Below, one piece after another: positions 7,593 to 16,768 of a DNA stretch of 64,000 nucleotides (within the stretch, counting starts at the first letter, position 1; every line of letters begins with the position of its first letter). A program made the position numbers and the translations under genes. This stretch comes from Neobacillus cucumis (GTDB taxonomy: Bacteria > Bacillota > Bacilli > Bacillales_B > DSM-18226), in the NCBI RefSeq assembly GCF_023715505.1, contig NZ_JAMBOH010000015.1, positions 79,019 through 143,018 of the forward strand, written 5' to 3'. Below the pieces are notes generated by a model. The model was given only the letters and a program-made list of their open reading frames with translations, ran no database searches and was not told the origin of the DNA.

Positions 7593-9203
7593 TTATTCCT
7601 CGTAAAAAGGTAATTTGATTTTTAGCTCAATTATTTGATTTTTATAATCCACATGTAATGTTCCATGATGAAGCTCGATTATACTTTTGGTGATAGCTAA
7701 TCCTAATCCAGCTCCAGATTTATTCGAAGATCGTGATGTATCTACCCGATAAAAACGATCAAATAATCTTGTAACCTCTTCTTTGGTTAAGGTTTCACAT
7801 GCATTTGAAACAGATATTTGAACTGAATGTTTGTTTTTTATCATTTTCACATAAATGTTTCCAGGAGGAGTACTATATTTCATTGCATTAGTTAACAGAT
7901 TTTCTAACGCTCTGACCATTTGATTTGGATCAACTTTCATCATTATTTGTTCTTTTGGGATATCGCTACTAAACATAACATGATTATCTTTAGCGATAGG
8001 ATCAAGTTCGTCTATTAGCTGTCTGATCATTTGATTTATACTAACTTTTTCTTTTTTTAGCTGAACACCCTCATAATTTAACCGGGTAAAATCAAATAAA
8101 TCCTCAATTAACTTTTTTAATTGTTCCGATTTTCCGTAAGCGATATCCACGTATTCATCTAATTGTGTTTGGTTTTTGTATTGATGGTCTTTCACTAGTC
8201 TCAAATAACCCATAATCGACGTTAACGGCGTGCGTAAATCATGGGAAACATTTGTGATAAGCTCATCCTTTAATTTTTCCGTTTGTCTTTGCCTTTCAAT
8301 CATTTCGTTTAATTCGGAAGCCATATAATTTATATTGGTTGCAAGAGACCCCAATTCATCTTTACTTTTCTCCCGAATTCTATAGTGTAAATTTCCTTTT
8401 GCTATTTCCATTAAACCTAATGCAATCTCCTCGATTTCTTTCATTTTCCTTTTGGTGATTAGATAAAAACAGAGAATAAACGTAACCAGACCTAAAATAT
8501 AGGGGGTAACACCGGTTTCTTTTATATAAACAGTTGTGGATTTAGGGACTCCACTTACAATGATATAGTTCTTTCCACCATTTAGAGTTATCGAATAAAG
8601 CTTTGTAATAGTGGGGTGTTCATCATGATCTTTTCCAACCAAAGTCTTTTGGGCATTTGTCATCACATTTTCAAGATTGATTTGTGTATCACTTATTCCT
8701 TTGGACCTGTAGAGGACCTTACCGTCTGAATTGGTAATAAGTGTATTGAGATTGTATTTTATTTTAGGTTTATTGATTAAATATTGAATTAATTCCGTTT
8801 TTGTTAATTGGTAGACGGACTTCCCATCGTACGGGACCATTACCCATTCTTCGTTTCCTTTTGTATAGGTGGGAGAACGTTTAAGGAACTTCTTCTTGAA
8901 AGCTGGATCCTCATTCCCTAATTCTAATATGAGTCCGTTTATATCTTGATTCATTTCATTAAATTGATTGGCCAAATCTCGTGCGCTTTCGTCAATCGTT
9001 ACGACCCCTTCTGTAAAATCAAGTCTGCGATCTTCATTAACAAAGAAGGGACTTGCCGCTAAACCAACAAGTGTCGAGATAAGGATACAAAAAGCAAACG
9101 CTAATATTACCTGTATTCGTATGCTTGTCTTCACTACATGGACTAGTTTATCAAAATAGTTGCCACTCGGAAGGAAGGGGATCAACTGTTTCTTATTGTT
9201 CAA
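7593..9203 (-). CDS. Sensor histidine kinase of an OmpR-type two-component system
   Basis: 536 residues. Membrane helix about 29-50, an extracytoplasmic sensor region about 51-230 (with an ITNSDGKVLYRS piece typical of PAS/Cache folds), second helix about 234-250, HAMP 250-302, HisKA with phosphoacceptor His321 (NVSHDLRTPLTSI), and HATPase_c with NLLTNAMKYS and GAGLGLAI. TTG 9203 overlaps the end of the response regulator gene, which implies translational coupling. The TTG is the only start that keeps the first helix well placed. The ligand is unknown; the neighbouring envelope genes suggest cell-envelope stress. Confidence 0.88.
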   Translation of the reverse strand: MNNKKQLIPFLPSGNYFDKLVHVVKTSIRIQVILAFAFCILISTLVGLAASPFFVNEDRRLDFTEGVVTIDESARDLANQFNEMNQDINGLILELGNEDPAFKKKFLKRSPTYTKGNEEWVMVPYDGKSVYQLTKTELIQYLINKPKIKYNLNTLITNSDGKVLYRSKGISDTQINLENVMTNAQKTLVGKDHDEHPTITKLYSITLNGGKNYIIVSGVPKSTTVYIKETGVTPYILGLVTFILCFYLITKRKMKEIEEIALGLMEIAKGNLHYRIREKSKDELGSLATNINYMASELNEMIERQRQTEKLKDELITNVSHDLRTPLTSIMGYLRLVKDHQYKNQTQLDEYVDIAYGKSEQLKKLIEDLFDFTRLNYEGVQLKKEKVSINQMIRQLIDELDPIAKDNHVMFSSDIPKEQIMMKVDPNQMVRALENLLTNAMKYSTPPGNIYVKMIKNKHSVQISVSNACETLTKEEVTRLFDRFYRVDTSRSSNKSGAGLGLAITKSIIELHHGTLHVDYKNQIIELKIKLPFYEE

Positions 9204-9909
9204 TTTTATAGCCGACCCCCCAAACTGTTTTTATATAACGAGGTGTTCGCGGATTATTCTCAAGTTTCTCCCGCAAATTTCGAATGTGAACCATTACGGT
9301 ATTTTCTGATTCATAAAAGGGTTCATTCCATACCCGTTCATAGATTTTTTCTGTACTAAATACGACACCAGGGTTGCGAGCTAAAAGTTCCAAAATGGCA
9401 AATTCCCTAGGTGTTAGCTTTATTTCTCTTCCTTCTACAGCTACCTCGTGCGTAGAAACGTTAATCAATAGCTCATCTAGGGAAATGATATCCATCCGTT
9501 GGACCGTATTTGGTTGAGGGTTTCCATCCATTTGATTAAAACGAAGATAACGACGGAGCTGTGACTTAATTCTTGCCACTAATTCCAACGGTTGAAACGG
9601 TTTTGTGACATAATCATCCGCTCCTGTCGTTAAGCCCATGATCTTATCCATATCCTGTGATTTGGCAGATAACATTATAATAGGAACATTTCTGCTTTCT
9701 CTGATTTTTAAACATGCTTGAATACCATCTAAACGAGGCATCATGATGTCTAATACCACCAAATGTATAGTGTTTTCTTCTAGGAGAGTTAACCCCTCAA
9801 TTCCGTCTGCAGCTTTTAATACGTTATATCCCTCATTATTTAGATAAATCCCGATTAAATCACGTATTTCTTTTTCATCATCAATAATTAGAATGGTTTC
9901 TTGTGGCAT
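9193..9909 (-). CDS. OmpR/PhoB-family response regulator
   Basis: 238 residues. Receiver domain with Asp10/Asp11, phosphoacceptor Asp54 (VVLDIMMP) and Lys103 (TKPF); C-terminal winged helix about 140-236 (KLTPREFAILELLARNPG...ENTVMVHIRNLREKLE). It is upstream of and overlaps its kinase. The gene points away from the lipid-gene run beginning at 10087, and TTAAG-containing sites lie in the shared intergenic region, so control of that run is likely but inferred. Confidence 0.9.
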   Translation of the reverse strand: MPQETILIIDDEKEIRDLIGIYLNNEGYNVLKAADGIEGLTLLEENTIHLVVLDIMMPRLDGIQACLKIRESRNVPIIMLSAKSQDMDKIMGLTTGADDYVTKPFQPLELVARIKSQLRRYLRFNQMDGNPQPNTVQRMDIISLDELLINVSTHEVAVEGREIKLTPREFAILELLARNPGVVFSTEKIYERVWNEPFYESENTVMVHIRNLREKLENNPRTPRYIKTVWGVGYKIEQ

Positions 9910-9950
9910 GTAAACCTCTCCTTCCTAATGGCTAAAGTTTACTCTAATCC

Positions 9951-10047
9951 TCTTAAGAAAAAACAATAGAATTTCTGAAGTTTTTCTTAAGATTTACTTT
10001 TACTTTTAAGAAAATCTTCAGAAGGAAGCGCAGATTTCCTTAAGAAG
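9951..10047. promoter_or_regulatory. Candidate response-regulator sites between the TCS and the lipid-gene run
   Basis: Four TTAAG-centred sites are seen: CTTAAG at 9952 and 9986, TTTAAG at 10005, CTTAAG at 10039, most flanked by A or T runs. Spacings are 34, 19 and 34 bp, a symmetric arrangement. OmpR-family regulators bind tandem sites near promoters. No consensus is known to me for this regulator. Confidence 0.4.
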
Positions 10048-10086
10048 TTTTTTGTAACATACAGACAGACGAGGAGGAGTTCGGAA

Positions 10087-10749
10087 ATGAATAAGAAATC
10101 GAAAATAGTTGGCATGCTTTGTTTTTTGCTGAGTATACCAGCGATGATGCTGATTTATCCCTATTTAAACACACCCACTCGCGGTATTCACACGCTCGTT
10201 ACGAGTTTAGATAAAGCTATTCCGGTTGTGACATTATTTGTGGTTCCCTATGTTGCATGGGTTGGTTACTTAACCATAACCTTACTATATTTTTGTTTCA
10301 AAGATTCTACACTGGCGTTTAAAACGATTCTTGTTTTTGACCTGGGATTACTAGTTTGCTTTACCATTTATTATTTTTATCAAACGGTAGGTCCTGTACG
10401 CCCTGATATAACAGGTGATGATCCCCTTTCTACAATTTTGCAGTATGTTTATAAGATTGATCAACCTTACAATTGCTTTCCAAGTATTCACGTTATGAGC
10501 AGTTATTTAATGATCCGAGCGATACGTAACAGTTCACTCTCAAACAGATGGATCAAATGGAGCATTGTTTGTTTCTCAACTTCTATTATCTTTGCCACAT
10601 TGTTTATTAAACAACATGTGATTATGGATGTAGTAGCCGCGATTGTTTTGGTTGAATGGTTATTCAAAATAGTAGAACTTGTCCATAGTTGGATATTATT
10701 GCCGAAACGGTCAGTAAAACCTGTTGCCAAAAAATCCTATTTAATATAG
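10087..10749 (+). CDS. PAP2-family membrane phosphatase (inositol-phosphorylceramide-synthase-like branch)
   Basis: 220 residues, about six membrane helices. The PAP2 signature is split as usual: FPSIHVMSSY (domain 2, PSIH) and KQHVIMDVV (domain 3, H-x3-D), with VRPD before them. This PAP2_3 branch includes phosphatidylinositol/sphingolipid transferases, and bacterial members act on lipid phosphates. ATG follows GAGGAGG at good spacing. First gene of the run divergent from the two-component system; the substrate is unknown. Confidence 0.8.
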   Translation: MNKKSKIVGMLCFLLSIPAMMLIYPYLNTPTRGIHTLVTSLDKAIPVVTLFVVPYVAWVGYLTITLLYFCFKDSTLAFKTILVFDLGLLVCFTIYYFYQTVGPVRPDITGDDPLSTILQYVYKIDQPYNCFPSIHVMSSYLMIRAIRNSSLSNRWIKWSIVCFSTSIIFATLFIKQHVIMDVVAAIVLVEWLFKIVELVHSWILLPKRSVKPVAKKSYLI

Positions 10750-10833
10750 CCATTTTTGCGAGTTACCACAGGGTAATGTGGGAAAGTCGATACCTCATAG
10801 AAAAAATCACACAACTTAAAGGAGTGGAGATCA

Positions 10834-12009
10834 ATGAAAGCAGTAAATAAAGATAAAGTGTTAATTCTTACCGGTAATTATGGTGATGGCCATATTCAAG
10901 TAGCCCAAGCTTTACACGACGCAATACAGATTAGATATCCGGCATTAGAGCCTGTGATCTTTGATTTTATGGAATGGGTCCATCCATATTCCAATCAGTT
11001 CAGCCGTTTCATTTACCTCCAGGGAGTAAAAAAATTCCCCCAAGTATATGGCTTTATCTATCAAAAAACACGAAAAGTAAACAAACTATCCAATGTGATG
11101 AAGACCCTTTTATCTACAGGCGTCGGCCGCATGCTTAAGTTAATCGAAGAAGTACAGCCCAAAGTCGTAGTCAGCACTTTTCCTTTGGCAGCGGCAGTCA
11201 TGTCAAAGTTAAAATCATTAGGTTTAACTGACATTCCTACTGTTACAACCATTACGGATCATACCGATCATAGCTGCTGGATTTATCCTTTTACTGATCA
11301 TTATATTGTAGGATCTACTATTGTCCGTGATTCACTAATTAAATTAGGGGTTGAAGAGAATCGGATTTCAAATACGGGGATCCCGATTCGACAGCAATTT
11401 TCTCAATCCTTTCAACGAGAGGAAATTATCGAGAAATACGGTTTAGATCCACATATTCCAACCATTTTAGTGATGGGAGGCGGTTGCGGCATGATTGGGG
11501 AGGGGAATTCCACCCTTCAGGAGATCGATGCATTACCAAACCCTATTCAATTAATTATTGTTTGTGGACATAATGATAAACTTCGTATGCAATTACAGGA
11601 AAAGCTAAAGGATTCCAAACATCGCATTCATCTCACTGGTTATATTCATTACGTTCATGAAATAATGGCCATTTCCGATCTTATGATCACTAAGCCAGGA
11701 GGAGTGACTACTTTTGAAGGTATCGCAATGGAATTACCGATGCTACTTTATAAACCGATTCCTGGACAAGAACAGGATAATGCAAAATTTTTAGTACGTT
11801 CAGGGGTGGCGCTTCAAGCTGAAACTGGTCGAGATTTGCTCGATCATTTATCGAAAATATTAAGTAATAAAAATCTACTTCAACAGATGAGAGACAATTC
11901 AAAACAGTTTCATCCAAAAGAATCTGCTTTTGCCTCAGTAGAAGTAATCATGAAAACCAAAGAAGTCAACAACAGTATGGACGAACTAGTATATACGTTT
12001 GGTTACTAA
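10834..12009 (+). CDS. UgtP/MGDG-synthase-like diacylglycerol glycosyltransferase
   Basis: 391 residues. N-terminal MGDG-synthase domain with the signature GNYGDGHIQVAQAL (about 14-27) and a C-terminal GT28-type nucleotide-sugar domain with LVMGGGCGMIGEG and a KPGGVTTFEG donor-binding loop. Family members (UgtP/YpfP, MGDG synthases) transfer glucose or galactose to diacylglycerol at the inner membrane leaflet. Length is normal for UgtP. RBS AAAGGAG. Encoded between PAP2 and VTT membrane genes, consistent with membrane-lipid remodelling; the sugar cannot be assigned. Confidence 0.82.
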   Translation: MKAVNKDKVLILTGNYGDGHIQVAQALHDAIQIRYPALEPVIFDFMEWVHPYSNQFSRFIYLQGVKKFPQVYGFIYQKTRKVNKLSNVMKTLLSTGVGRMLKLIEEVQPKVVVSTFPLAAAVMSKLKSLGLTDIPTVTTITDHTDHSCWIYPFTDHYIVGSTIVRDSLIKLGVEENRISNTGIPIRQQFSQSFQREEIIEKYGLDPHIPTILVMGGGCGMIGEGNSTLQEIDALPNPIQLIIVCGHNDKLRMQLQEKLKDSKHRIHLTGYIHYVHEIMAISDLMITKPGGVTTFEGIAMELPMLLYKPIPGQEQDNAKFLVRSGVALQAETGRDLLDHLSKILSNKNLLQQMRDNSKQFHPKESAFASVEVIMKTKEVNNSMDELVYTFGY

Positions 12010-12028
12010 GTTAAGAAGGAGGTGAAAT

Positions 12029-12706
12029 ATGGAAAATATCATATTAGCATTAAACAAGGATAAAAAGTCTCTGGCAGCTCATTTTCTTTCGATGGGAGGT
12101 TTGATAATCTTCTTACTTTTCACAGGATTATATATATATTTTCTTCATACAGGAGCAGCAAAAATATGGCTTGAATCCGTTCGTAATCTTGGATTATTTG
12201 GGATAATCATAGGTATCTTCATTCAAACGGTGGTAAATGTCATACCTGCTCCCGGCGAATTCATCTCACTTTTTCTTATTGAAATATATGGTCCAGTTGC
12301 AGGTGGCATTTATTCTTGGATTGGCGGGATCTTAGGGGCACTACTTGCATATCATCTAGCCAATTGGATTGCTCGACCTATAATAGAACCATTGGCAAAA
12401 CCTTATATGGAAAAAGTACAAGTTTGGCTGCAAAAACAGGGTGATATAGGACTTTTGATTATTCGCTTTGTACCATTGGTTCCTTATCATTTTATCAACT
12501 ATACGGCAGGTATATTGAGAGTAAATAAAAGAGCCTTTACATGGTCGACCGCTTTAGGGATATTGCCTTATACGATATCTGTAAGCTGCCTATTTGCAGG
12601 GGTTCGTCATGGGAAATTGATTCCATTTATACTCGGCGGCTGTCTGTTTATTTTGTCTTCTGTCATAAGTATTGTCATGAAAAAAAGATGGAATAAGTTC
12701 ATATAA
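12029..12706 (+). CDS. TVP38/TMEM64 (VTT-domain) membrane protein
   Basis: 225 residues, about five or six membrane segments. The VTT domain shows VVNVIPAPGEFISLFLIEIYGP, GGILGALLAYHLAN, and IRFVPLVPYHFINYTAGILRV, the usual SNARE-associated Golgi/DedA superfamily motifs. DedA-superfamily proteins include undecaprenyl-phosphate translocases (UptA). AAGGAGGTGAAAT precedes ATG. Starts 19 nt after the glycosyltransferase, so it is very likely co-transcribed. Confidence 0.82.
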   Translation: MENIILALNKDKKSLAAHFLSMGGLIIFLLFTGLYIYFLHTGAAKIWLESVRNLGLFGIIIGIFIQTVVNVIPAPGEFISLFLIEIYGPVAGGIYSWIGGILGALLAYHLANWIARPIIEPLAKPYMEKVQVWLQKQGDIGLLIIRFVPLVPYHFINYTAGILRVNKRAFTWSTALGILPYTISVSCLFAGVRHGKLIPFILGGCLFILSSVISIVMKKRWNKFI

Positions 12707-12761
12707 AATATTTATTAATATGAACCCTTACAAGACAAAAACGAAGAGAAGAGGACAGGAA

Positions 12762-13451
12762 ATGTTAAATATTATTTTAGTTGTGTTGTGCTTCCTAACA
12801 CTTTATTGGTTCGTTCCATTTCTACTTACTGCCGGTGCAGGTATCGGGGTTTTAAAGAGGAAGGATGCTTCTGAAAGAATTGCTTTTACTTTTGATGATG
12901 GTCCAAATCCCATTTATACACCGCAGCTATTGGATTTGTTAAAGAAAAATAAGATAAAAGCCACATTTTTTGTCGTTGGTTTTAAAGCGGAAAAATACCC
13001 AGAGTTAATTACGAGAATGCATGCCGAAGGACACTTAATTGGCATGCATAATTATGTGCACAAATCTAACTGGCTGCTGGCTCCTTGGACGGTTCGCCAG
13101 CATTTAACGAAGACCGCATCGATCATTGAAAAAATTACAGGAGAGTGTCCTATCTATTATCGTCCGCCTTGGGGATTATTAACTTTATTTGATTTTCTAT
13201 TAATGAAACAATACCAGATTATTCATTGGTCAGTAATGGCGGAAGATTGGCGCAGTAATGGCGGCAGTGAAAAAGTAGAAAACAGACTGTTACGGGATAT
13301 AAAAAAGGGAGATGTTGTCCTTCTGCATGATTGTGGAGAAACCGCTGGGGCTGATGTGGATGCACCGATCAATACCATTACTGCGTTAAAAAAAGTATTT
13401 AAAGAATTATCAGGCCTTGGGATCTCTTGTGTAAGAATTGATGAATTATAG
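12762..13451 (+). CDS. Membrane-anchored polysaccharide deacetylase (NodB domain)
   Basis: 229 residues. One N-terminal membrane segment, then NodB motifs: FTFDDGPNP (catalytic Asp pair), HNYVHKS (His-x3-His metal ligands), RPPWG, and HDCGE near the end. Members remove acetyl groups from peptidoglycan or other exopolymers outside the membrane. ATG 12762 is chosen because GAGGACAGGA precedes it; an earlier ATG at 12720 has no RBS. Sits inside the lipid/undecaprenyl run. Substrate unknown. Confidence 0.82.
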   Translation: MLNIILVVLCFLTLYWFVPFLLTAGAGIGVLKRKDASERIAFTFDDGPNPIYTPQLLDLLKKNKIKATFFVVGFKAEKYPELITRMHAEGHLIGMHNYVHKSNWLLAPWTVRQHLTKTASIIEKITGECPIYYRPPWGLLTLFDFLLMKQYQIIHWSVMAEDWRSNGGSEKVENRLLRDIKKGDVVLLHDCGETAGADVDAPINTITALKKVFKELSGLGISCVRIDEL

Positions 13452-13484
13452 ATTGATAAAAGAATTTAGAAACGAGGAAATACG

Positions 13485-14075
13485 ATGAACTATAAATTAT
13501 TTCAAGCAATTAATCAAGCTGCGGGTCATCACCCTTTTATTGATGGGTTGATGGTTTTTGTTACACAAAACGCATTAATCATTTATGCTGTTGCTTTACT
13601 TCTCATGTGGATTTTTGGAAAAGATAAATATAAAAATACAGTGGTTTTGGCGACCATCACAGGGGTTCTAGGGTTATTCATTAATTTCGTCATCGGTCAC
13701 ATTTATGTTGAACCTCGTCCATTTGTATCCCACCACGTTAATCTATTAGTGGATCATTCTTCAGATGCATCCTTCCCAAGTGATCATGGAACAGGGGCAT
13801 TTTCATTATCTCTTGCCATCTTATTGCGTCATCGTAAATTGGGAATAGGTATGATTTTATTCGCTGTTTTAACAGGTTTTTCACGTATATACGTTGGACA
13901 TCATTACCCTTTTGATATACTTGGAAGTATGTTTGTAGCAATAATCGTTAGCACAATTGTCTATAAAATCAGCCCGATATTACATCCATTTTCAAGAAGT
14001 ATTATCAATCTTTATAATCGAATTCCATTAGGGGCTAAAAATCTACAAAATAAAAGGAAAACGAAAAATTTTTAA
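13485..14075 (+). CDS. BcrC-like undecaprenyl-diphosphatase (PAP2)
   Basis: 196 residues. It opens with MNYKLFQAINQAAGHHPFID, typical of BcrC/YwoA, and carries PAP2 motifs EPRPF, FPSDHGTGAF and SRIYVGHHYPFDILG. BcrC dephosphorylates undecaprenyl pyrophosphate outside the membrane, recycling the lipid carrier and giving bacitracin tolerance. All catalytic residues are visible. A basic C-terminal tail follows the last helix. Next to a DedA gene and a deacetylase. Confidence 0.85.
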   Translation: MNYKLFQAINQAAGHHPFIDGLMVFVTQNALIIYAVALLLMWIFGKDKYKNTVVLATITGVLGLFINFVIGHIYVEPRPFVSHHVNLLVDHSSDASFPSDHGTGAFSLSLAILLRHRKLGIGMILFAVLTGFSRIYVGHHYPFDILGSMFVAIIVSTIVYKISPILHPFSRSIINLYNRIPLGAKNLQNKRKTKNF

Positions 14076-14097
14076 CTGAGGCGGGTATAACTATATA

Positions 14098-14693
14098 ATG
14101 TCACAATTCATTCAAACTTTATTTGACTGGCTTTCAAGTCAAGGTTACTTTGGAATAGCTTTAGGTTTAATGGTCGAAGTAATTCCAAGTGAAATCGTAT
14201 TATCCTATGGTGGTTATTTAGTTTCAATTGGGAAAATTTCATTTATCGGAGCGTTGCCGCAGGAATGGTTGGAGGAATTATTGCCCAGTGGTTCTTATAT
14301 TGGATAGGAAGATACGGGGGAAGACCCTTTCTTGATAAATTTGGTAAATATATATTAATTCGTTCGTCCCACATAGATCTTGCCCAACATTGGTTTAGCA
14401 AATACGGATCCGGGGTTATTTTCACTACTCGTTTTATTCCAGTTGTGAGACATGCTATTTCTATTCCAGCCGGTATAGCAAAAATGTCATTTACAAAATT
14501 CAGCTTATATACACTTTTGGCCATCATTCCGTGGTCAAGCCTTTTTATTTACCTTGGCATGCACTTAGGCGGCCGATGGGAACAAATTAATCAGGCTGCA
14601 AAACCATTTGTTACTCCCGTAATCTTTATCGCAATAGTGATTACTCTTTTTTATCTGTGGATTAAAAAAAGGAAGAGAAGAAATAAGCTATAA
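14098..14693 (+). pseudogene. DedA-family protein gene with a 1-nt frameshift
   Basis: Two frames together encode a normal DedA protein of about 198 residues. The first (14098 on) gives MSQFIQTLFDWLSSQGYFGI...IPSEIVLSYGGYLVSIGKISFIGA and stops early at 14307. The second continues VAAGMVGGIIAQWFLYWIGR, RFIPVVRHAISIPAGIAKM and IIPWSSLFIYLG. Joining them needs a one-base insertion near 14253, in GGAGCGTTGCCG. All other positions look intact, so this is either a very recent mutation or a sequencing error. DedA proteins act in undecaprenyl-phosphate or phosphatidylethanolamine translocation. Confidence 0.85.
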
Positions 14694-14778
14694 AACTGAT
14701 ATCATTAAGTCTAGAGTTTCATTATTTTTTCACATTTCTTTTTCAATCGATTATATCCGAAAAACGAGGAATATTATT

Positions 14779-15438
14779 ATGAAATTAAAATCACATCTAG
14801 CCATTGCATTTGTCATTAGTGTTATTTGTATTGTGGGCTTTAGTTTGATGTCCCTATTGATCAGCGATCATAAGATCGTTCACTTTGACACCATAGTAAT
14901 AGGTGCTGTCCAAGGAATGGAATCGCCAACTCTGACAAGTGTAATGAAATTTTTTACTTTTATTGGGTCTGCACCTTTTGTTATTGTCATGAGCATCGTG
15001 ATATTGTTTTTTCTCTATAAAGTACTACAGCACCGGGTAGAATTAATTTTATTTATTGTTACAATCATAGGCTCTGCGGGCTTAAATGGACTTTTAAAAC
15101 ATTTGTTCCATCGAATTCGTCCTAACTTACATCGCCTAATTGACGTAGGAGGATATAGTTTTCCCAGTGGACATGCCATGAATGCCTTCAGTGTTTATGT
15201 CATTATAACGTTTCTGTTATGGCGTCATATTCCAAGAAAATGGGGGAGAACCCTTCTAATACTATTTAGTTTTTTCATGATCCTGGCCATTGGGGTCAGT
15301 CGAATTTACTTAGGAGTGCATTATCCAAGTGATATTGTTGGGGGTTATTTCGCCAGTGGCTTCTGGTTAACGGCAGCTATTTGGACTTTCCAATTTTATA
15401 AAGAAAGGCGGAACAAGCTAAGACATTATTCAAACTAA
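14779..15438 (+). CDS. PAP2-family phosphatase (PgpB/undecaprenyl type)
   Basis: 219 residues with about six helices. Complete PAP2 signature: K-x6-RP (KHLFHRIRP), SFPSGHAMNAFS, and SRIYLGVHYPSDIVGG. This class hydrolyses phosphatidylglycerol phosphate, phosphatidate or undecaprenyl pyrophosphate on the outer leaflet. It is the third PAP2 gene within 5.4 kb and ends the co-directional run; a strong terminator follows. An 85-nt gap before it leaves room for its own promoter. RBS ACGAGGA is modest. Confidence 0.84.
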   Translation: MKLKSHLAIAFVISVICIVGFSLMSLLISDHKIVHFDTIVIGAVQGMESPTLTSVMKFFTFIGSAPFVIVMSIVILFFLYKVLQHRVELILFIVTIIGSAGLNGLLKHLFHRIRPNLHRLIDVGGYSFPSGHAMNAFSVYVIITFLLWRHIPRKWGRTLLILFSFFMILAIGVSRIYLGVHYPSDIVGGYFASGFWLTAAIWTFQFYKERRNKLRHYSN

Positions 15439-15454
15439 CATGAATAATTAGATT

Positions 15455-15507
15455 AAAAAACTGACTCAAAAAGTGTGATTTCCCATCTTTTGAGTCAGTT
15501 TTTTGTT
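15455..15507. terminator. Bidirectional terminator closing the lipid-gene run
   Basis: A-tract, 12-13-bp stem AACTGACTCAAAA/TTTTGAGTCAGTT, then TTTTTTG. It lies between convergent genes. Confidence 0.9.
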
Positions 15508-15525
15508 ATTGAGTATTAGTTTGAG

Positions 15526-16755
15526 TTAGTTGAGAATACGTTTTTCACCTTGAATTTCCTGAATGGAGCTAATATTTTGCGTGAATTCAAGTGTTCCCAC
15601 ATATGCACCAGCTTCATCTCTTACAGCAAAATAGCGGATGTACACGTATTTATCTTTAAATTTAATATAGAAATCTTCGCAATCTTTGATACCTGCTTTA
15701 AATTCTCGTAATAATTGTTCAACGGCATGAACACTCTTTGGTGGATGACAGTTTTGTACGGTTCTGCCAATCACCGCTTTGGTACGAGCAAAGATTCTTT
15801 CTTTTCCGTGCGAGAAATAGCGAACGACATCATCTTGGTCGATAAAGGTAATATCAACAGGTAAATGGTTTAGCATAAGTTCTAACTGTTTTAGTGATAA
15901 AATACCTGTTTCTAACCGAATATATCCTTCGGTTAATGCATTTTCTTCAATCTGTTTTCGCTCAGGCTTCCATACACCCACAGGTTCAGTTAGACAAAAA
16001 CCAATTTCATCACTCTCATGAGCAATTTTCACCCATTCGTCTTCGGTTAAGGTTTGCAATGCCATTGGAAATAAGATGTTTTCCTCTTTAAAGATCATTT
16101 CACTGACTTCTCGGATGACAAAATATAAGGCTTCTATTACGGATTGTTTATCACCGTCATAGTTCGTTATTTTCTCTTTTGCCTCTTTAATGGCGGCTCG
16201 GATTCCGTCATCAACTCCCCACATCACTTGAGTAGGGCCCATAATTCCGTACTTTTCTAAATAAGGGAAGAGTAAATTCTCTTTCCTGCTGTAATGTTTG
16301 TCGATGTCTAGTAATAGATTTAAATCTTCTAGTAACTTAAACTTGTTTTCCTCAGTGTCTGCTTTTTCGAAACGGTCGAAATGGAGCTGGAGTTTAAAGT
16401 TTACCAATCTATCAATCTCTTTATTCTCTAATTTAAAGGTATGGATGGGGTGTCCAGGCTGTTCTTCAGGCTTATCGGTGCGATGTATTTCCTCAATAGA
16501 ACCTTTAAAAATGGCTGTATGAACTGAGCATAGACGCTGCACTTCTGCGACCGGAATTCCTTCTTCCTCCATTAGTGTTTGTTCTAATTTAGATATCTCT
16601 GCCACAGAAATGCTACCTGCTGCTTCTTCAAAACGAGCCTTTACTTCCTCGACACTTTTGCCGTTGTGCAGATCTTTAATAATTTCCTTTAAGGCTGCTT
16701 GCCGCGCTGATTGGGTAATGGTTTCTTGTTCACGGTTATTGATGATTTCACTCAT
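15526..16755 (-). CDS. DUF438 + hemerythrin + PAS protein
   Basis: 409 residues. DUF438 about 20-85 (ALKEIIKDLHNGKSVEEVKARF); a hemerythrin HHE region about 95-240 with His/Glu pairs (HFDRFE, DKHYSRKENLLFPYLEK, MIFKEENILFPMAL); a PAS domain about 280-400 (LPVDITFIDQDDVVRYFSHG). Such proteins are linked to oxygen or nitric-oxide biology and occur with DUF1858 partners. The gene lies 13 nt after the DUF1858 gene in the same direction and shares its FNR-box promoter, so expression under oxygen limitation is expected. Biochemical role unproved. Confidence 0.85.
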   Translation of the reverse strand: MSEIINNREQETITQSARQAALKEIIKDLHNGKSVEEVKARFEEAAGSISVAEISKLEQTLMEEEGIPVAEVQRLCSVHTAIFKGSIEEIHRTDKPEEQPGHPIHTFKLENKEIDRLVNFKLQLHFDRFEKADTEENKFKLLEDLNLLLDIDKHYSRKENLLFPYLEKYGIMGPTQVMWGVDDGIRAAIKEAKEKITNYDGDKQSVIEALYFVIREVSEMIFKEENILFPMALQTLTEDEWVKIAHESDEIGFCLTEPVGVWKPERKQIEENALTEGYIRLETGILSLKQLELMLNHLPVDITFIDQDDVVRYFSHGKERIFARTKAVIGRTVQNCHPPKSVHAVEQLLREFKAGIKDCEDFYIKFKDKYVYIRYFAVRDEAGAYVGTLEFTQNISSIQEIQGEKRILN

Positions 16756-16768
16756 GATTTATTCTCCT

